Part shown: positions 53,763 to 63,314 of the stretch, piece by piece
How the letters are laid out: the number at the start of each line of letters is the position of its first letter
Numbering within the stretch: position 1 is the first letter of the stretch
NCBI GenBank assembly: GCA_963702925.1
Contig: OY969771.1
Location: forward strand, 2,728,001-2,792,000
Direction: 5' to 3'
Length of the DNA stretch: 64,000 nucleotides
Source of the DNA: CAIKMD01 sp963702925
Lineage (GTDB): Bacteria > Pseudomonadota > Alphaproteobacteria > ATCC43930 > CGMCC-115725
Position numbers and translations under genes: made by a program
Notes under the pieces: model-generated
The model's input: only the letters and a program-made list of their open reading frames with translations
What the model was told of the DNA's origin: nothing
Database searches by the model: none

Positions 53763-55304
53763 TCACGTCATGCTGGGCGAACGCCGGCCTGGGAGCTTGG
53801 ATAAAATGCTCTTGAGGATTTCCCGTTCCGCTTCACCGGCGCCGAAGGCCAGGAAAAAAACGCTATAGATCGTGAGTCCCGCTGCGGCAGTCAAGCCGAC
53901 CGGAAAGAGCCCTTTGACCGGCATGAACCATTGTACGGCGTACAGCGCCGTCATCATGGGCAAGAGCGGCAGCATCGTTGGCAGGAACACGTGTTTCACC
54001 ACCTCGCGCCATTTGACGCCGATCGTCCTTACCATATATGGCCACATGAAGCCGACGCTCAAACCGACCGCCGGCAACATGGTGCCGAAGGAAACGCCAA
54101 TCAGGCCGTAAGGCCGCACGAGCAACAGCGATAAGACAAGACTCGCGATGGCGGCACAGCTGGCGGCGATCGCGAGGGTGTGATGACGTGCCAGGCCGAG
54201 CAGCACCGAGCCACCGGTCCAGTGGCTGAATTCCGCGACATTAGCCAAGGTGACGATCACAACGATCGGTGCGTATTGCGCGTATTGCGGGCCGACCCAA
54301 AGCGCCAACAGCGGACCGGCGAGCGCGATAAACGTGCCGGAAAGCGGCAAGAAGAGTGCGAGGTTGACCCGGCTTCCGACCAAGTAAAGGGAGCGAATCC
54401 CGTCCATGCTGCCCTGCGCGTTGAGATGCGACGCGGCGGGCAGAAACGCGCCCTGAAGCGGCTCGACCAGGCTTTGTGCCAGCATCCCGAGACGGCGCGC
54501 GATTGCGTAAGGTGTGACGGCGCTGACGGGGAGAAAGGCTCCGATAACCAATTCCGAAGTCTTCGTGTGGAGGCTGTAGGCGGCGTCCATCGCGAATAGT
54601 GCAAGACTGAACGACATCAGCACCTTGACGAATTCGCGTTTTACGTCGCGCCAGTGAAATCTCATTTCGGGCGCATACCGCCTTACATACCAAGCATTGA
54701 TTGCCCGGCTCACCAGCATGACCGGAATCTGTACCGCGACGACCGCCACGACGTCGCCGCCGGTCAGCAATGCCGCCACCGTGGCGGCAGCGCCGAGCAG
54801 GCTGGTGAAGACCGAAATGCCATTCGCGATCCCGTAAATGTGTAGGCCGCGCAGCACCGAGTTTGGCGTTGCCGCCGGGATCGATAGGCCGAGATTGAGG
54901 GCCATCAGGAAGATGACCTCGACCGACGTCATCCGTTCCGACGCCGGGACGTTGAAGATATAGGGTGAGAGCCAAGCGATGACGGCGCCGGCAATGATCA
55001 CCACAAGACCGAGCACGCAATAAAGGGCGAAGGCCGTCGCAGCCAAACTGCGCGCACGGTCATAGTCCTTCTGTGCGTGGTACTCGGCCACATATCGGGT
55101 AATCGCCGGCCCGATCCCGAGATCGAGCAGCGAGCCCTGGGCGATGATCGAGCCCGCCAGCGCCATCAGGCCGAACTGAGTCTCACCGATGTAGTGGAGC
55201 GTGAACGGCGTGAGAAAAAAGCGGACCGCGAAGCCCGTCAAGGTACCGGCCCAGCCGGTCAGCGCTGCGAGCATCACTCGCCAACGAACGAGGGAAATCG
55301 TCAC
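53763..55304 (-). CDS. Wzx-like lipid-linked oligosaccharide flippase
   Basis: 513 residues with about 14 transmembrane segments typical of MOP/PST flippases: an N-terminal GTLTGFAVRFFLTPF, GLMALAGSIIAQGSLLDLGIGPAI with the flippase LGIG motif, and SFSLALFAMDAAYSLHTKTSELVIG. It would flip the undecaprenyl-linked repeat unit to the periplasm. Wzy-like and WcaJ-like genes occur in the same cluster. It is transcribed away from the GT2 gene at 55826. Confidence 0.93.
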   Translation of the reverse strand: MTISLVRWRVMLAALTGWAGTLTGFAVRFFLTPFTLHYIGETQFGLMALAGSIIAQGSLLDLGIGPAITRYVAEYHAQKDYDRARSLAATAFALYCVLGLVVIIAGAVIAWLSPYIFNVPASERMTSVEVIFLMALNLGLSIPAATPNSVLRGLHIYGIANGISVFTSLLGAAATVAALLTGGDVVAVVAVQIPVMLVSRAINAWYVRRYAPEMRFHWRDVKREFVKVLMSFSLALFAMDAAYSLHTKTSELVIGAFLPVSAVTPYAIARRLGMLAQSLVEPLQGAFLPAASHLNAQGSMDGIRSLYLVGSRVNLALFLPLSGTFIALAGPLLALWVGPQYAQYAPIVVIVTLANVAEFSHWTGGSVLLGLARHHTLAIAASCAAIASLVLSLLLVRPYGLIGVSFGTMLPAVGLSVGFMWPYMVRTIGVKWREVVKHVFLPTMLPLLPMMTALYAVQWFMPVKGLFPVGLTAAAGLTIYSVFFLAFGAGEAEREILKSILSKLPGRRSPSMT

Positions 55305-55825
55305 GAACTACTCCAGGCCATTACGGCGCGGCTCGGTATAACTGCGATATCTCTCAATTCGTGCCCAAATCGAACGGCCAAATGCGCAATTCATAGGCGC
55401 AACGAGCGCTTTCGAGCCAGTCTCGCGCCTTCTAATAGACCATCGATGCTAAACGACATGTGAACTCACTTCTCTGCAGCTCTTGGGCCTGGCCGGCAAA
55501 TACTCCAAAGAGCAGCATATCGAGCAATATTCGAGCCGGAGTCATCACCGACGATGCGAATGGTTAACCACGCCTTGTCGCGCGCGATTCGGTTCCACTC
55601 AATATCGCCACGGTCAATCCGCCCGACGCTTTCTTTCCGACAGCGCTCTTAGGTGTAGCATCGGAGGTGCCGAATAGACAACGCGATCATGGGCCAAGAG
55701 TCGCAGTCACTGTCACGACCACGCCCAAGAGGATTGGCGTCCCGCGCAGCCGGCGCTTCGATGGTCGTCGAAGGCTCTGTGATTCTTAAGGATCTCGGAT
55801 TATAGTTTTTACCGCTGTTTGGACC
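55305..55825. other. Divergent spacer between flippase and GT2 genes
   Basis: About 520 bp without a convincing gene. Both flanking genes are transcribed outward, so two promoters are expected. Sequence near 55780-55815 is AT-rich. No hairpin or operator was recognised. Confidence 0.5.
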
Positions 55826-56740
55826 ATGAGCGACTTGCGGGCCACCGTCGTCATAACAACCAAGGATCGCAAGGACGATCTCCGGCGGGCGCTGGCTTCG
55901 TGCGTGAAGCAGGCGGGGGCGCCGGAAATCCTGGTGATCGACGACGGGTCTTCGCATGACGTCGGCGATATGGTCCGCCGCGAATTCCCGACGGTTCGAC
56001 TGGTACGGGACGAAATTTCGAAGGGATGCGTTGTCCAACGCAACCGGGCGGCTCCGCTTGCATCGGGCGACGTGATCGTTTCCATCGATGACGATGCCGA
56101 GTTTCCATCGCCGGACACGGTGGCTCACACCTTGCGGGAATTCAGCGACCCGCGCGTGGGCGCCGTTGCGATCCCTTTCGTCAATGTCAACTATAGTGAC
56201 GAGGTTTTGCAGCGCGCGCCTCATGGCGATGACATCTCGGTGACGAGCAGCTATATAGGCACTGCGCATGCGGTCCGGCGCGACCTATTCCTGAAATTGG
56301 GCGGATATCGCGAATTCCTCTTTCATCAAGGAGAAGAGGAAGATTTTTGCATCCGCCTGTTGAACGAGGGCTATGTCGTACGGCTCGGAGGTGCCAATCC
56401 GATCTACCACTATGAATCGCCCAATCGCGACCGCAGGCGCATGGACGTCTATGGCGCGCGCAACAAGGTTCTTTTCGTGTGGTACAATGTCCCGGTGCCT
56501 TACGTAATGGTGCATCTTCCTGCGGCAGTTCTAAATCGCTTCGTTTTTGGGGTCCGAACGGGTCGTCTCTGGCGCTCTACCCTCGGTATCTTGAAGGGGT
56601 TTGCCGGATGCGTTCACGAAGCACGCCGGCGACGGCCCGTGCGGCCGGAAACCTATCGTGTCTTCCGCCACCTGCGCCGCAACGAGGGGCTCTCGTTGGG
56701 CGAGGTCCAGCTGGGGCTGCTCGGCAAGAGCGAGGCATAA
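55826..56740 (+). CDS. GT2 family glycosyltransferase
   Basis: 304 residues. ATVVITTKDRKDDLRRALAS, VIDDGSSHDVGDM and SIDDDAEFP (DxD site) define a GT2/GT-A fold. The acceptor-side QGEEEDFCIRLLNEGY carries the ED base motif, and MDVYGARNKVLFVWYN is typical of rhamnosyl/galactosyl GT2 enzymes. It stands alone on the plus strand between the flippase and the FkbM methyltransferase genes. Confidence 0.92.
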   Translation: MSDLRATVVITTKDRKDDLRRALASCVKQAGAPEILVIDDGSSHDVGDMVRREFPTVRLVRDEISKGCVVQRNRAAPLASGDVIVSIDDDAEFPSPDTVAHTLREFSDPRVGAVAIPFVNVNYSDEVLQRAPHGDDISVTSSYIGTAHAVRRDLFLKLGGYREFLFHQGEEEDFCIRLLNEGYVVRLGGANPIYHYESPNRDRRRMDVYGARNKVLFVWYNVPVPYVMVHLPAAVLNRFVFGVRTGRLWRSTLGILKGFAGCVHEARRRRPVRPETYRVFRHLRRNEGLSLGEVQLGLLGKSEA

Positions 56741-56772
56741 TGGCTCGTTGAGCCAAAGCTATCTTGCACGAC

Positions 56773-57528
56773 CTACCGGGCGATGTCCGCGCGGCGGAAG
56801 AGAAAGTCGGCTTGAATGGTGCGCCCGTTCTCGCCTTCGCGGAGATTATGCACGCCAGCAAGCACGAATCGATGCTGATCAAGGTAGCGGATCACCTCGT
56901 CGCACAAGGCTTGGCCGCGATAGAGCTCGATAAAGGACAGCTCGATGAGAATGTAGTGAAACTCGTCGAGCATGTCCTCGCAGCCGCTTAGGACTTCGAG
57001 TTCGGCGCCTTGCACGTCGATCTTCAGCAGTGCCGGCGGGACGATCTTGTCCACGCTCACGCAGCTCGAAAGCCGCGCGATTTGAATGTCGATGACGCCG
57101 ACCTCCTCGGTCCCGGGAAAAATATCCGTCATGGTCGCCGAAATCGGGAGGAGGGACGAACTGTCGTGTTGGCGCGAGACATGGAGTTGCGCCTGCCCGC
57201 CGCGCGAGCCGACGGCCGATTGGAATAGGATTGTGCGCTCGTCCCCCACGAACAGCTTGGCAAAACTGCGGGCGGCGTCCGCTTGCGGCTCGAACGCGTA
57301 GATCGTAGCCGAGGGGTAAAGCGACCGCGCCAAAAGCGAGAACTGCCCGACATTGGCGCCGATGTCGACGACGGTGCGGATCGGCAGCGAGGAGAGCGCG
57401 CGCTGATGCTCGATCGCGGCGCCGACGCCGTGCGCGAGCGCGCGCCGGAAAAGCGGATCCTGAAGTAATCTGATGGATTTCTTGAGTTTCCGGAATGTGT
57501 CGGAAAGCAAGAACAGGGAATTATTCAC
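56773..57528 (-). CDS. FkbM family methyltransferase
   Basis: 251 residues. The SAM-binding motif I reads TVVDIGANVGQFSLLA (about 54-69), followed by IYAFEPQ, and the FkbM post-motif LLKIDVQGAELEVLSG. Members of this family O-methylate sugars of polysaccharides and macrolides. Here it probably methylates a sugar of the repeat unit or caps the chain. Confidence 0.92.
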   Translation of the reverse strand: MNNSLFLLSDTFRKLKKSIRLLQDPLFRRALAHGVGAAIEHQRALSSLPIRTVVDIGANVGQFSLLARSLYPSATIYAFEPQADAARSFAKLFVGDERTILFQSAVGSRGGQAQLHVSRQHDSSSLLPISATMTDIFPGTEEVGVIDIQIARLSSCVSVDKIVPPALLKIDVQGAELEVLSGCEDMLDEFHYILIELSFIELYRGQALCDEVIRYLDQHRFVLAGVHNLREGENGRTIQADFLFRRADIAR

Positions 57529-57927
57529 AACGGCCTCATCGTGACGGGCGCAGTTTCATCGATAAATCTTTAATATGACTTAACCTTTGTACGAGTTTCT
57601 TTAAGCACCGGAGCGGCTGCGTCGCACTTTCCTTATTTTGCGAAGACGTCGCCATAGTTAGCTTATAGCCAGCGTTAAAGAAATGTTGAGAGTAAATCAA
57701 GATAATGCCCGCTCCGGCCCTTGGCGGGCTGCGATATTATGTTGCGTCAGGCTGTGTTATGTTGTGAACGCGCAACAGTAAGAATACATCCGCGCGCTCA
57801 ACGATTGCAGAGAAGTCACGACTGATGAGCGAGATGGGGCACGGCGCAAGATTTGGCCCGTACGCGGCTTTGAAGTGGTGGGGCTCGCGCATGTCGGCAA
57901 CAGGGATCGCAAACTGGTGATCGAGAA
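57529..57927. other. Divergent spacer upstream of the Wzy-like gene
   Basis: About 400 bp, AT-rich between 57560 and 57700. The word TTATGTTG occurs twice (57737-57744 and near 57757-57764). Promoters for the methyltransferase (minus) and the polymerase (plus) should lie here. No gene is supported. Confidence 0.5.
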
Positions 57928-59337
57928 ATGATTGGCGTGACACTCGCATTCCAGACGACGCTCTGGCTGGCGTTGGGATACTTGTTCCTCCGTACCCGTA
58001 ATGCCTCGGTGTTCCACCCATTCGGCTACTATTGGTTATTTCACGGAATAGTTTTCGTATTTTGGCCGGTCATAGCCTATGCGTTCGATTTCGAAACCCC
58101 GTATTTTGTTATGTGGTTTTACCCGACCGAGAGCCAAAGTCTCGCGGCATTATGGCTCTCTTCCATAGGGCTTTTTGTATTTGCAATATTTTCCTGGGTT
58201 CTTGACCCATCGATACCGCAATTTGATCGGCCCCTACCCAACGCCTTCGGTGCGAACGAGTGGAAGGCGTTTTTCATAACAGCGGCGCTCCTTGCGCCCG
58301 TTGGAATCTATTCTGCCTACTTCAACCTTAGTCGACAAGCTGCCGGATTTGCCGGCGACGTAGTCGCAGATGTGATGGAGCGCGATCCGACCACCGGTAT
58401 CGTTGGCTTCACCAACACCACGGGCTATTTTTACGAAGCGCAAGAAGCGCTGATTCCGCTATGTCTTATGATGATTTGGGGAACGCGCTTTAGATTCTAT
58501 TCCTTTATCCCGTTGGCGATTTTTATCGCCGACCGCCTTTTCGTCGGATGGGGACGTTGGACGATCATTCTGACGTTAATGATTGTCGCGTTGTTGTTCC
58601 TTGTCCGGCGCCGTGCGCGCTGGGTTCCGATGTGGATCATCATTGTGGCGATCCCCTTTTTCATTGCGTTCAAGACGCTCGGCGAAAATCGCGATAGTTT
58701 CAAAGCTGTGTTCACCGGTGAGGTGCCCGTCGCTGATGTAGTCGCAACCGACCAGCCTTGGATTGAGCGCTTCGATCAACTTGATTTCGCCAACTTCGCG
58801 TATCTGACCTATGTAATGGACGTTGTGCCCGAAAAGGCCGGAAGCTATTCCTATTTTACCCAATATCTCCAACTGTTCACTGAGCCAATCCCGCGAATTC
58901 TGTGGCCAGGAAAGCCCTTCGGTCCGCCGATCGATTGGGTCAATTTGAACTCTTACGGCAACTTCGTCGGCCTTACGACGTCGTTGGTCGGCGACGGCTG
59001 GATCAGTGCCGGTTGGTTGGGCGTCGTAATCACGATGGCCGTCGTCGCGTATATTCTCTCGCGCACGCATCGTTGGTATTGGCGCGGGGAGGCGACGCAT
59101 GAGAAGATATTGACATATTGTACATTACTTCCTTTGACGCTGCAGTGGTTCCGAGACGGCGGCATCTCCATATCAAAATTCGTGTTATTCACATTGGGAC
59201 CCATTTTTCTCTGGCACATCATTAGGCGGAGCCTAAAATCTTTTGATGCCACGAGCGCAGCTCGGAGTACCCTCCGCGAGGGTGGGCCCGCAATGCCTGT
59301 CGGCCGGCAAATTGGTCCGCCCGTCAATCGCGCGTGA
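57928..59337 (+). CDS. Wzy-like polysaccharide polymerase
   Basis: 469 residues with about ten to eleven transmembrane helices and one large periplasmic loop (about 250-345) containing NLNSYGNFVGLTTSLVGDGW, a region typical of Wzy/O-antigen-polymerase-like proteins. Sequence identity between such polymerases is low, so the call rests on topology and on the flippase, initiating transferase and glycosyltransferases nearby. GC content is below that of the T2SS or PDH genes. Confidence 0.78.
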   Translation: MIGVTLAFQTTLWLALGYLFLRTRNASVFHPFGYYWLFHGIVFVFWPVIAYAFDFETPYFVMWFYPTESQSLAALWLSSIGLFVFAIFSWVLDPSIPQFDRPLPNAFGANEWKAFFITAALLAPVGIYSAYFNLSRQAAGFAGDVVADVMERDPTTGIVGFTNTTGYFYEAQEALIPLCLMMIWGTRFRFYSFIPLAIFIADRLFVGWGRWTIILTLMIVALLFLVRRRARWVPMWIIIVAIPFFIAFKTLGENRDSFKAVFTGEVPVADVVATDQPWIERFDQLDFANFAYLTYVMDVVPEKAGSYSYFTQYLQLFTEPIPRILWPGKPFGPPIDWVNLNSYGNFVGLTTSLVGDGWISAGWLGVVITMAVVAYILSRTHRWYWRGEATHEKILTYCTLLPLTLQWFRDGGISISKFVLFTLGPIFLWHIIRRSLKSFDATSAARSTLREGGPAMPVGRQIGPPVNRA

Positions 59338-59358
59338 GCTAAGGGTTCCGGTGACTGC

Positions 59359-60483
59359 GTGAAGCCGGCGGTCGTCTTCATTTGGTCAAACTTTGGGCCT
59401 TACCATGTCGATCGCCTAGAGGCAGCCGCGGTGGCGTTGGCTGGCACGCATAGGGTGATCGGAATCGAGATTGCCGCTGAGATCACGACATATCCCTGGC
59501 AAACGCAGGACAAAATCAGCGGCGTTGAGAGGGTGACTTTATTTTCGATCCTTCCAACTGGGTTGGTAGGAAAGTTTCACTTGTTGCGGGCGATGTTTCG
59601 CGCTTGCCGCCGAGCCGGCAGTAAGGATTTTTTTCTATGTCACTATGAGCAGCTGGAAATATTGTTGCTCGCGTGTCTTTTGCGAATTCTCCGATGCCGC
59701 ACCTATACAATGAATGAGTCGAAATTCGACGACAAGCCGCGCGCTCTTTGGCGCGAGGTTTTCAAGACGTTGTTCTTTCTGCCTTATAACCGAGGCATGG
59801 TAGGTGGTGAGCGCAGCAGGGAGTATCTGCGGTTTTACGGACTCTCACCGCGGCGGGTCGATCTGGGATACGACACCGTGTCGATCGATCGTATTCGCCG
59901 GCTTGCCGATGCGCCGCCGGCACCGGATGGCATGCCCTTCGGCGAAAGATATTTCACGATCGTCGCCCGGCTCGTGCCGAAGAAAAATATCGCGATGGCG
60001 CTCGACGCTTATGCGCGGTATCGCGTGCTGGCCGGCGCGTCGGCGCGCGCGCTGCATATTTGCGGCTCCGGCGAGCTCGAGAATTCCTTGCGCGAAAAGG
60101 TCCGCGAGCTCGGACTCTCGGGCGTCGTCTTCCATGGCTTCGTGCAATCGCCCGATGTTGCCCGCACGCTTGCTTCGACCTTGGCGCTGATTTTGCCGAG
60201 CACCGAAGAGCAATGGGGTCTTGTGGTCAACGAGGCTGTGGCGATGGGCGTTCCCGTTCTCTGCGCCATTAACGTCGGCGCCCGCGATTCGCTGGTGAAG
60301 ACGGACGTCAACGGCTTCATCTTCGAGCCCGACAATCCGGAGGGGCTTGCGCATCTCATGTGCCATATCGCGCAGAACGAGGCGGAGTGGCGACGACTGG
60401 CAGAAGGCTCGCGGGCTCTGGCGCCGATTGCCGACACCAGAAGATTCGGCGAAGCCGTCGCGCGCCTGATCGCCGAGCATTGA
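59359..60483 (+). CDS. GT4 family glycosyltransferase
   Basis: 374 residues starting with GTG at 59359, 21 bp after the polymerase gene. The GT-B fold has an N-terminal WSNFGPYHVDR acceptor-side loop and a C-terminal GT4 domain: YFTIVARLVPKKNIAMAL, ALHICGSGEL, VVFHGFVQ and the donor-binding LPSTEEQWGLVVNEAVAMG with the EX7E motif. Part of a three-gene plus-strand run with the polymerase and the next GT4. Confidence 0.93.
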   Translation: MKPAVVFIWSNFGPYHVDRLEAAAVALAGTHRVIGIEIAAEITTYPWQTQDKISGVERVTLFSILPTGLVGKFHLLRAMFRACRRAGSKDFFLCHYEQLEILLLACLLRILRCRTYTMNESKFDDKPRALWREVFKTLFFLPYNRGMVGGERSREYLRFYGLSPRRVDLGYDTVSIDRIRRLADAPPAPDGMPFGERYFTIVARLVPKKNIAMALDAYARYRVLAGASARALHICGSGELENSLREKVRELGLSGVVFHGFVQSPDVARTLASTLALILPSTEEQWGLVVNEAVAMGVPVLCAINVGARDSLVKTDVNGFIFEPDNPEGLAHLMCHIAQNEAEWRRLAEGSRALAPIADTRRFGEAVARLIAEH

Positions 60484-60493
60484 ACGATCGCGG

Positions 60494-61594
60494 ATGATGA
60501 CGTCGCGATCCAAGCTGCGTCCGGCCGTCCTGGTCATGGGGCCGGTGCCGCCGCCAGTCACGGGCTACGCCATGGTGACCGCGCTGATGACCGAGCGGCT
60601 GCGCATGGCGGCCGAGGTCGCATCGATCGACATCTCGCCCGGAAGCCTGGTTCGCGATTGGCGCTATCACGCGCGGCGAATCCGTCGGGTGAGTTTGGCT
60701 CTCGGCAAGCTCGTGTGGTTTGCGACGAAAAATTTTCGCACGGTGTATTTCGGCATCGGCGGCGGGGCGGGCGTGATCTACGACACGCTTCTTGCGCTGG
60801 TCGCACGCCTCTGCGGCTACCGGATTTTCGTCCACCATCACGCCTTCAGCTACATCAACCAGAAGAGTCGTTGGACGGGCGCTCTCGTGGCGGTCGCGGG
60901 GCCGAAAGCCACGCATATCTGCCTGTGCTCGACCATGGCGCAAGGCCTCAAAAAGCAATATCCGCGCATCCGGCGGACAACGATCCTTTCCAATGCCGTG
61001 TTCTTTGCGCCCTCCGAACCGCGCGCGGCATGGCCGGCGGCGGATCCCGTCCGCATCGGGTTCTTGAGCAACCTTATCCCGGACAAGGGCCTCGATACCG
61101 TGATCGAGGTTTTCAGGCGCGTTCACCGCGCCTGCGGTCGCGTTTCCCTGGTGATCGCCGGTCCGGCTTTCGATCCTGACATCACGGCTCTTCTTCGCGA
61201 CGCCGCGGCCGAATTCGGCGACGCGTTCGACTACCGCGGGGCGGTGTTTGGCGACGAGAAAGCCCGCTTCTTTCGCGATATCGACGTTTTTCTCTTTCCG
61301 ACGCGCTATGCGAACGAGGCGCAGCCCCTGGTTCTGTTCGAAGCGCTTGCGGCAGGTGTGCCCGTGATCGCGACCGACCGGGGCTGCATCTCTTGCGATG
61401 TTACAAAAGGCGGCCGCGTGTTCCCGGATCGGGCGTATCTCGGGGAAGCGGTCGACACGCTGTCGCGCTGGGTGAACGAGCGGGCCGCGCTGCAAGAAGC
61501 GTCCGCCGCGGCGTCGGAACACGCAAAGGCTCTTTACGGCACGGCTTCGGCCGAGCTCGAGGGTTTAATCGCGCTGATTTTACAGCCGCAATGA
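60494..61594 (+). CDS. GT4 family glycosyltransferase
   Basis: 366 residues, 10 bp after the preceding GT4 gene. The N-terminal GPVPPPVTGYAMVTALM loop is typical of the group, and the C-terminal donor domain shows IGFLSNLIPDKGLDTVIEVF, LVIAGPAFD, and the EAQPLVLFEALAAGVPVIA region with the EX7E motif. Last gene of the plus-strand run. Confidence 0.93.
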   Translation: MMTSRSKLRPAVLVMGPVPPPVTGYAMVTALMTERLRMAAEVASIDISPGSLVRDWRYHARRIRRVSLALGKLVWFATKNFRTVYFGIGGGAGVIYDTLLALVARLCGYRIFVHHHAFSYINQKSRWTGALVAVAGPKATHICLCSTMAQGLKKQYPRIRRTTILSNAVFFAPSEPRAAWPAADPVRIGFLSNLIPDKGLDTVIEVFRRVHRACGRVSLVIAGPAFDPDITALLRDAAAEFGDAFDYRGAVFGDEKARFFRDIDVFLFPTRYANEAQPLVLFEALAAGVPVIATDRGCISCDVTKGGRVFPDRAYLGEAVDTLSRWVNERAALQEASAAASEHAKALYGTASAELEGLIALILQPQ

Positions 61595-61706
61595 GCGCGG
61601 CCGGGCAGGTGGCTCAAACCGGAGACGATGCCCTGTATACGCGTATTTAAAAGATATGTTCTATTCGATGCCGCGCAGGCGCCCGTGTAAAATATCGACG
61701 ATCTAC

Positions 61707-61871
61707 TTACGACCCGAGTGAATTCAAAAGGAAGCGTCCGATACCCAACACGGCCGCCCAGGAAACGACGATTGCCGTAAGGCAGATCCCCAGCTTTGCA
61801 TAACTAATTGAACCGGATGATTCGACCTGCTCGCAGGAACTGATCAAGTCCGGTAGCGAAGCGTTCTCCAT
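61707..61871 (-). CDS. Small single-pass membrane protein, 54 residues
   Basis: ATG at 61871 is preceded by AAGGGG at a 7-bp spacing and opens 54 codons: MENASLPDLISSCEQVESSG, then a hydrophobic helix (KLGICLTAIVVSWAAVLGIG) and RFLLNSLGS. No family is recognised. It sits between the plus-strand GT4 run and the minus-strand GT4/WcaJ genes. The good ribosome-binding site, the clean topology and the absence of another frame support a real gene. Confidence 0.6.
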   Translation of the reverse strand: MENASLPDLISSCEQVESSGSISYAKLGICLTAIVVSWAAVLGIGRFLLNSLGS

Positions 61872-61995
61872 GGTGTTTCCCCTTATCGAAGCGCCTGTGT
61901 CGTCCTACGCCAGCACAGGTTAGGTTAAATTTCTGTTAACTATAACAGGGTTGTTGTAGGGGAGCTACTAGGCCGGCTCCAGCTTTTTTTTCGCT

Positions 61996-63264
61996 TTATG
62001 CTGGCCGGTCCGAGGTCCGCGCCTCCGGCTGCCGGTCGATCAACGCCAATAGCCGGCCTTCCGCTTGCGCGAAAATACCCTCCGCCTCGAGGCCTTCGCG
62101 GGCACGTTGCAGGGCTGCGGCACCGAGGGCGCGGCGCCGCTCGGGGGCGTTGGCCAGTTCCAGGATTGCCGAAGCGAGCGCGCCCGCATCTTCCGGCGGC
62201 ACCACCACGCCGGCGCCGAGCAAGGTCAGCGCCACCTGAGACTCCGCCGGCACGGTCGCGATCACGGGTTTGCCGGCAGCAAGCATGGCGCCCAGCTTCG
62301 ACGGCATGACCAGATCGGCGGCGTCGCGCCGCTGCGGCAGAACGTGAATATCGCCCATGTTGAGGAATTCATTGAACCGTTCGTCGGGTTGCAGCGGCAG
62401 AAACCGCACATTCGGCAAGTCCTTGGTCTGTTCCTCCAGTTCCGCCTTCACGGGACCGGCGCCGGCGAGGACGAATAACGGCGACCGCTCCAAGGACGTC
62501 TCGGCGAGCTGGCGCGCCGCGGCGATCACATATTCCAACCCTTGTTTGCGCCCCATGCTGCCGGAATAGAGGACGATGCAAGCGTCATCGGGCAGGCCGA
62601 GCTCGCGGCGCAACGCCGACGAAGAGGGGAGCGGAAAAATACGGCCGGTGTCGACCCAGTTCGGGAACAGCATCAAACGGTCGCGCGCAACGCCTTTGCG
62701 GCCGATCGCTTCGACCATCTTCGGCGAGATCGCCGAGACAAGATCGAAACGGCTCACCAGCCGCCGCTCGAGCGAGAGCGCCAAATCCAAGGCGCGGCGA
62801 TTGCGGATCACGCCGACGCCGCCGGCGGCATCGATTTCCAGATCCTGCACATGCATCCAGGCCTTGGCGGAGGAGAGGCGCGCCACGGCGAGAGCGAGCG
62901 GCGCCGACAGCAAGGTCGGCACGATGGCCGCGACCAGGTCGATCTTGCCGGACATCATGCGCAACGCCGCCGCCGGAATGCTCGACACGGCAAAAGAGCC
63001 GAGATGCAGCACCCGCCGCAGCGCGCCGGTGCGCGTCGGCACGTAAAGCGGGCAACGAACGACACGGCAGCCGCGCCATTTTTCGCGTTCCCAGGTCCAG
63101 CCTTGCAGGCCGGGCGGTTTATGCCATTGCGGGTAATAGGGGCGGGTGGTGATCACCGAAACGTCATGGCCGCGCGCGGCAAGCCAAGCAGCCATTTCAC
63201 CGGTGTATTTGCCGACGCCGGTCATCTCCGGCGCAAAGTTCAATCCGATGATCAGAATGCGCAT
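61996..63264 (-). CDS. GT4 glycosyltransferase, WcaI-like
   Basis: 422 residues from ATG 63264 (MRILIIGLNF); the longer frame to 63480 overlaps the sugar transferase gene antisense and is not used. Motifs match colanic-acid WcaI: NFAPEMTGVGKYTGEMA, TRPYYPQW, HVQDLEIDAAGG, FPNWVDT, YSGSMGRKQGLEYVI and MPSKLGAMLAAGKPVIA. It should add a sugar early in repeat-unit synthesis, next to the initiating transferase encoded 50 bp upstream. Confidence 0.93.
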   Translation of the reverse strand: MRILIIGLNFAPEMTGVGKYTGEMAAWLAARGHDVSVITTRPYYPQWHKPPGLQGWTWEREKWRGCRVVRCPLYVPTRTGALRRVLHLGSFAVSSIPAAALRMMSGKIDLVAAIVPTLLSAPLALAVARLSSAKAWMHVQDLEIDAAGGVGVIRNRRALDLALSLERRLVSRFDLVSAISPKMVEAIGRKGVARDRLMLFPNWVDTGRIFPLPSSSALRRELGLPDDACIVLYSGSMGRKQGLEYVIAAARQLAETSLERSPLFVLAGAGPVKAELEEQTKDLPNVRFLPLQPDERFNEFLNMGDIHVLPQRRDAADLVMPSKLGAMLAAGKPVIATVPAESQVALTLLGAGVVVPPEDAGALASAILELANAPERRRALGAAALQRAREGLEAEGIFAQAEGRLLALIDRQPEARTSDRPA

Positions 63265-63314
63265 GGGATTTTGCCGAGGCGGACTCGGGCTCGGCGGTTC
63301 GGAATCAATCGGAT

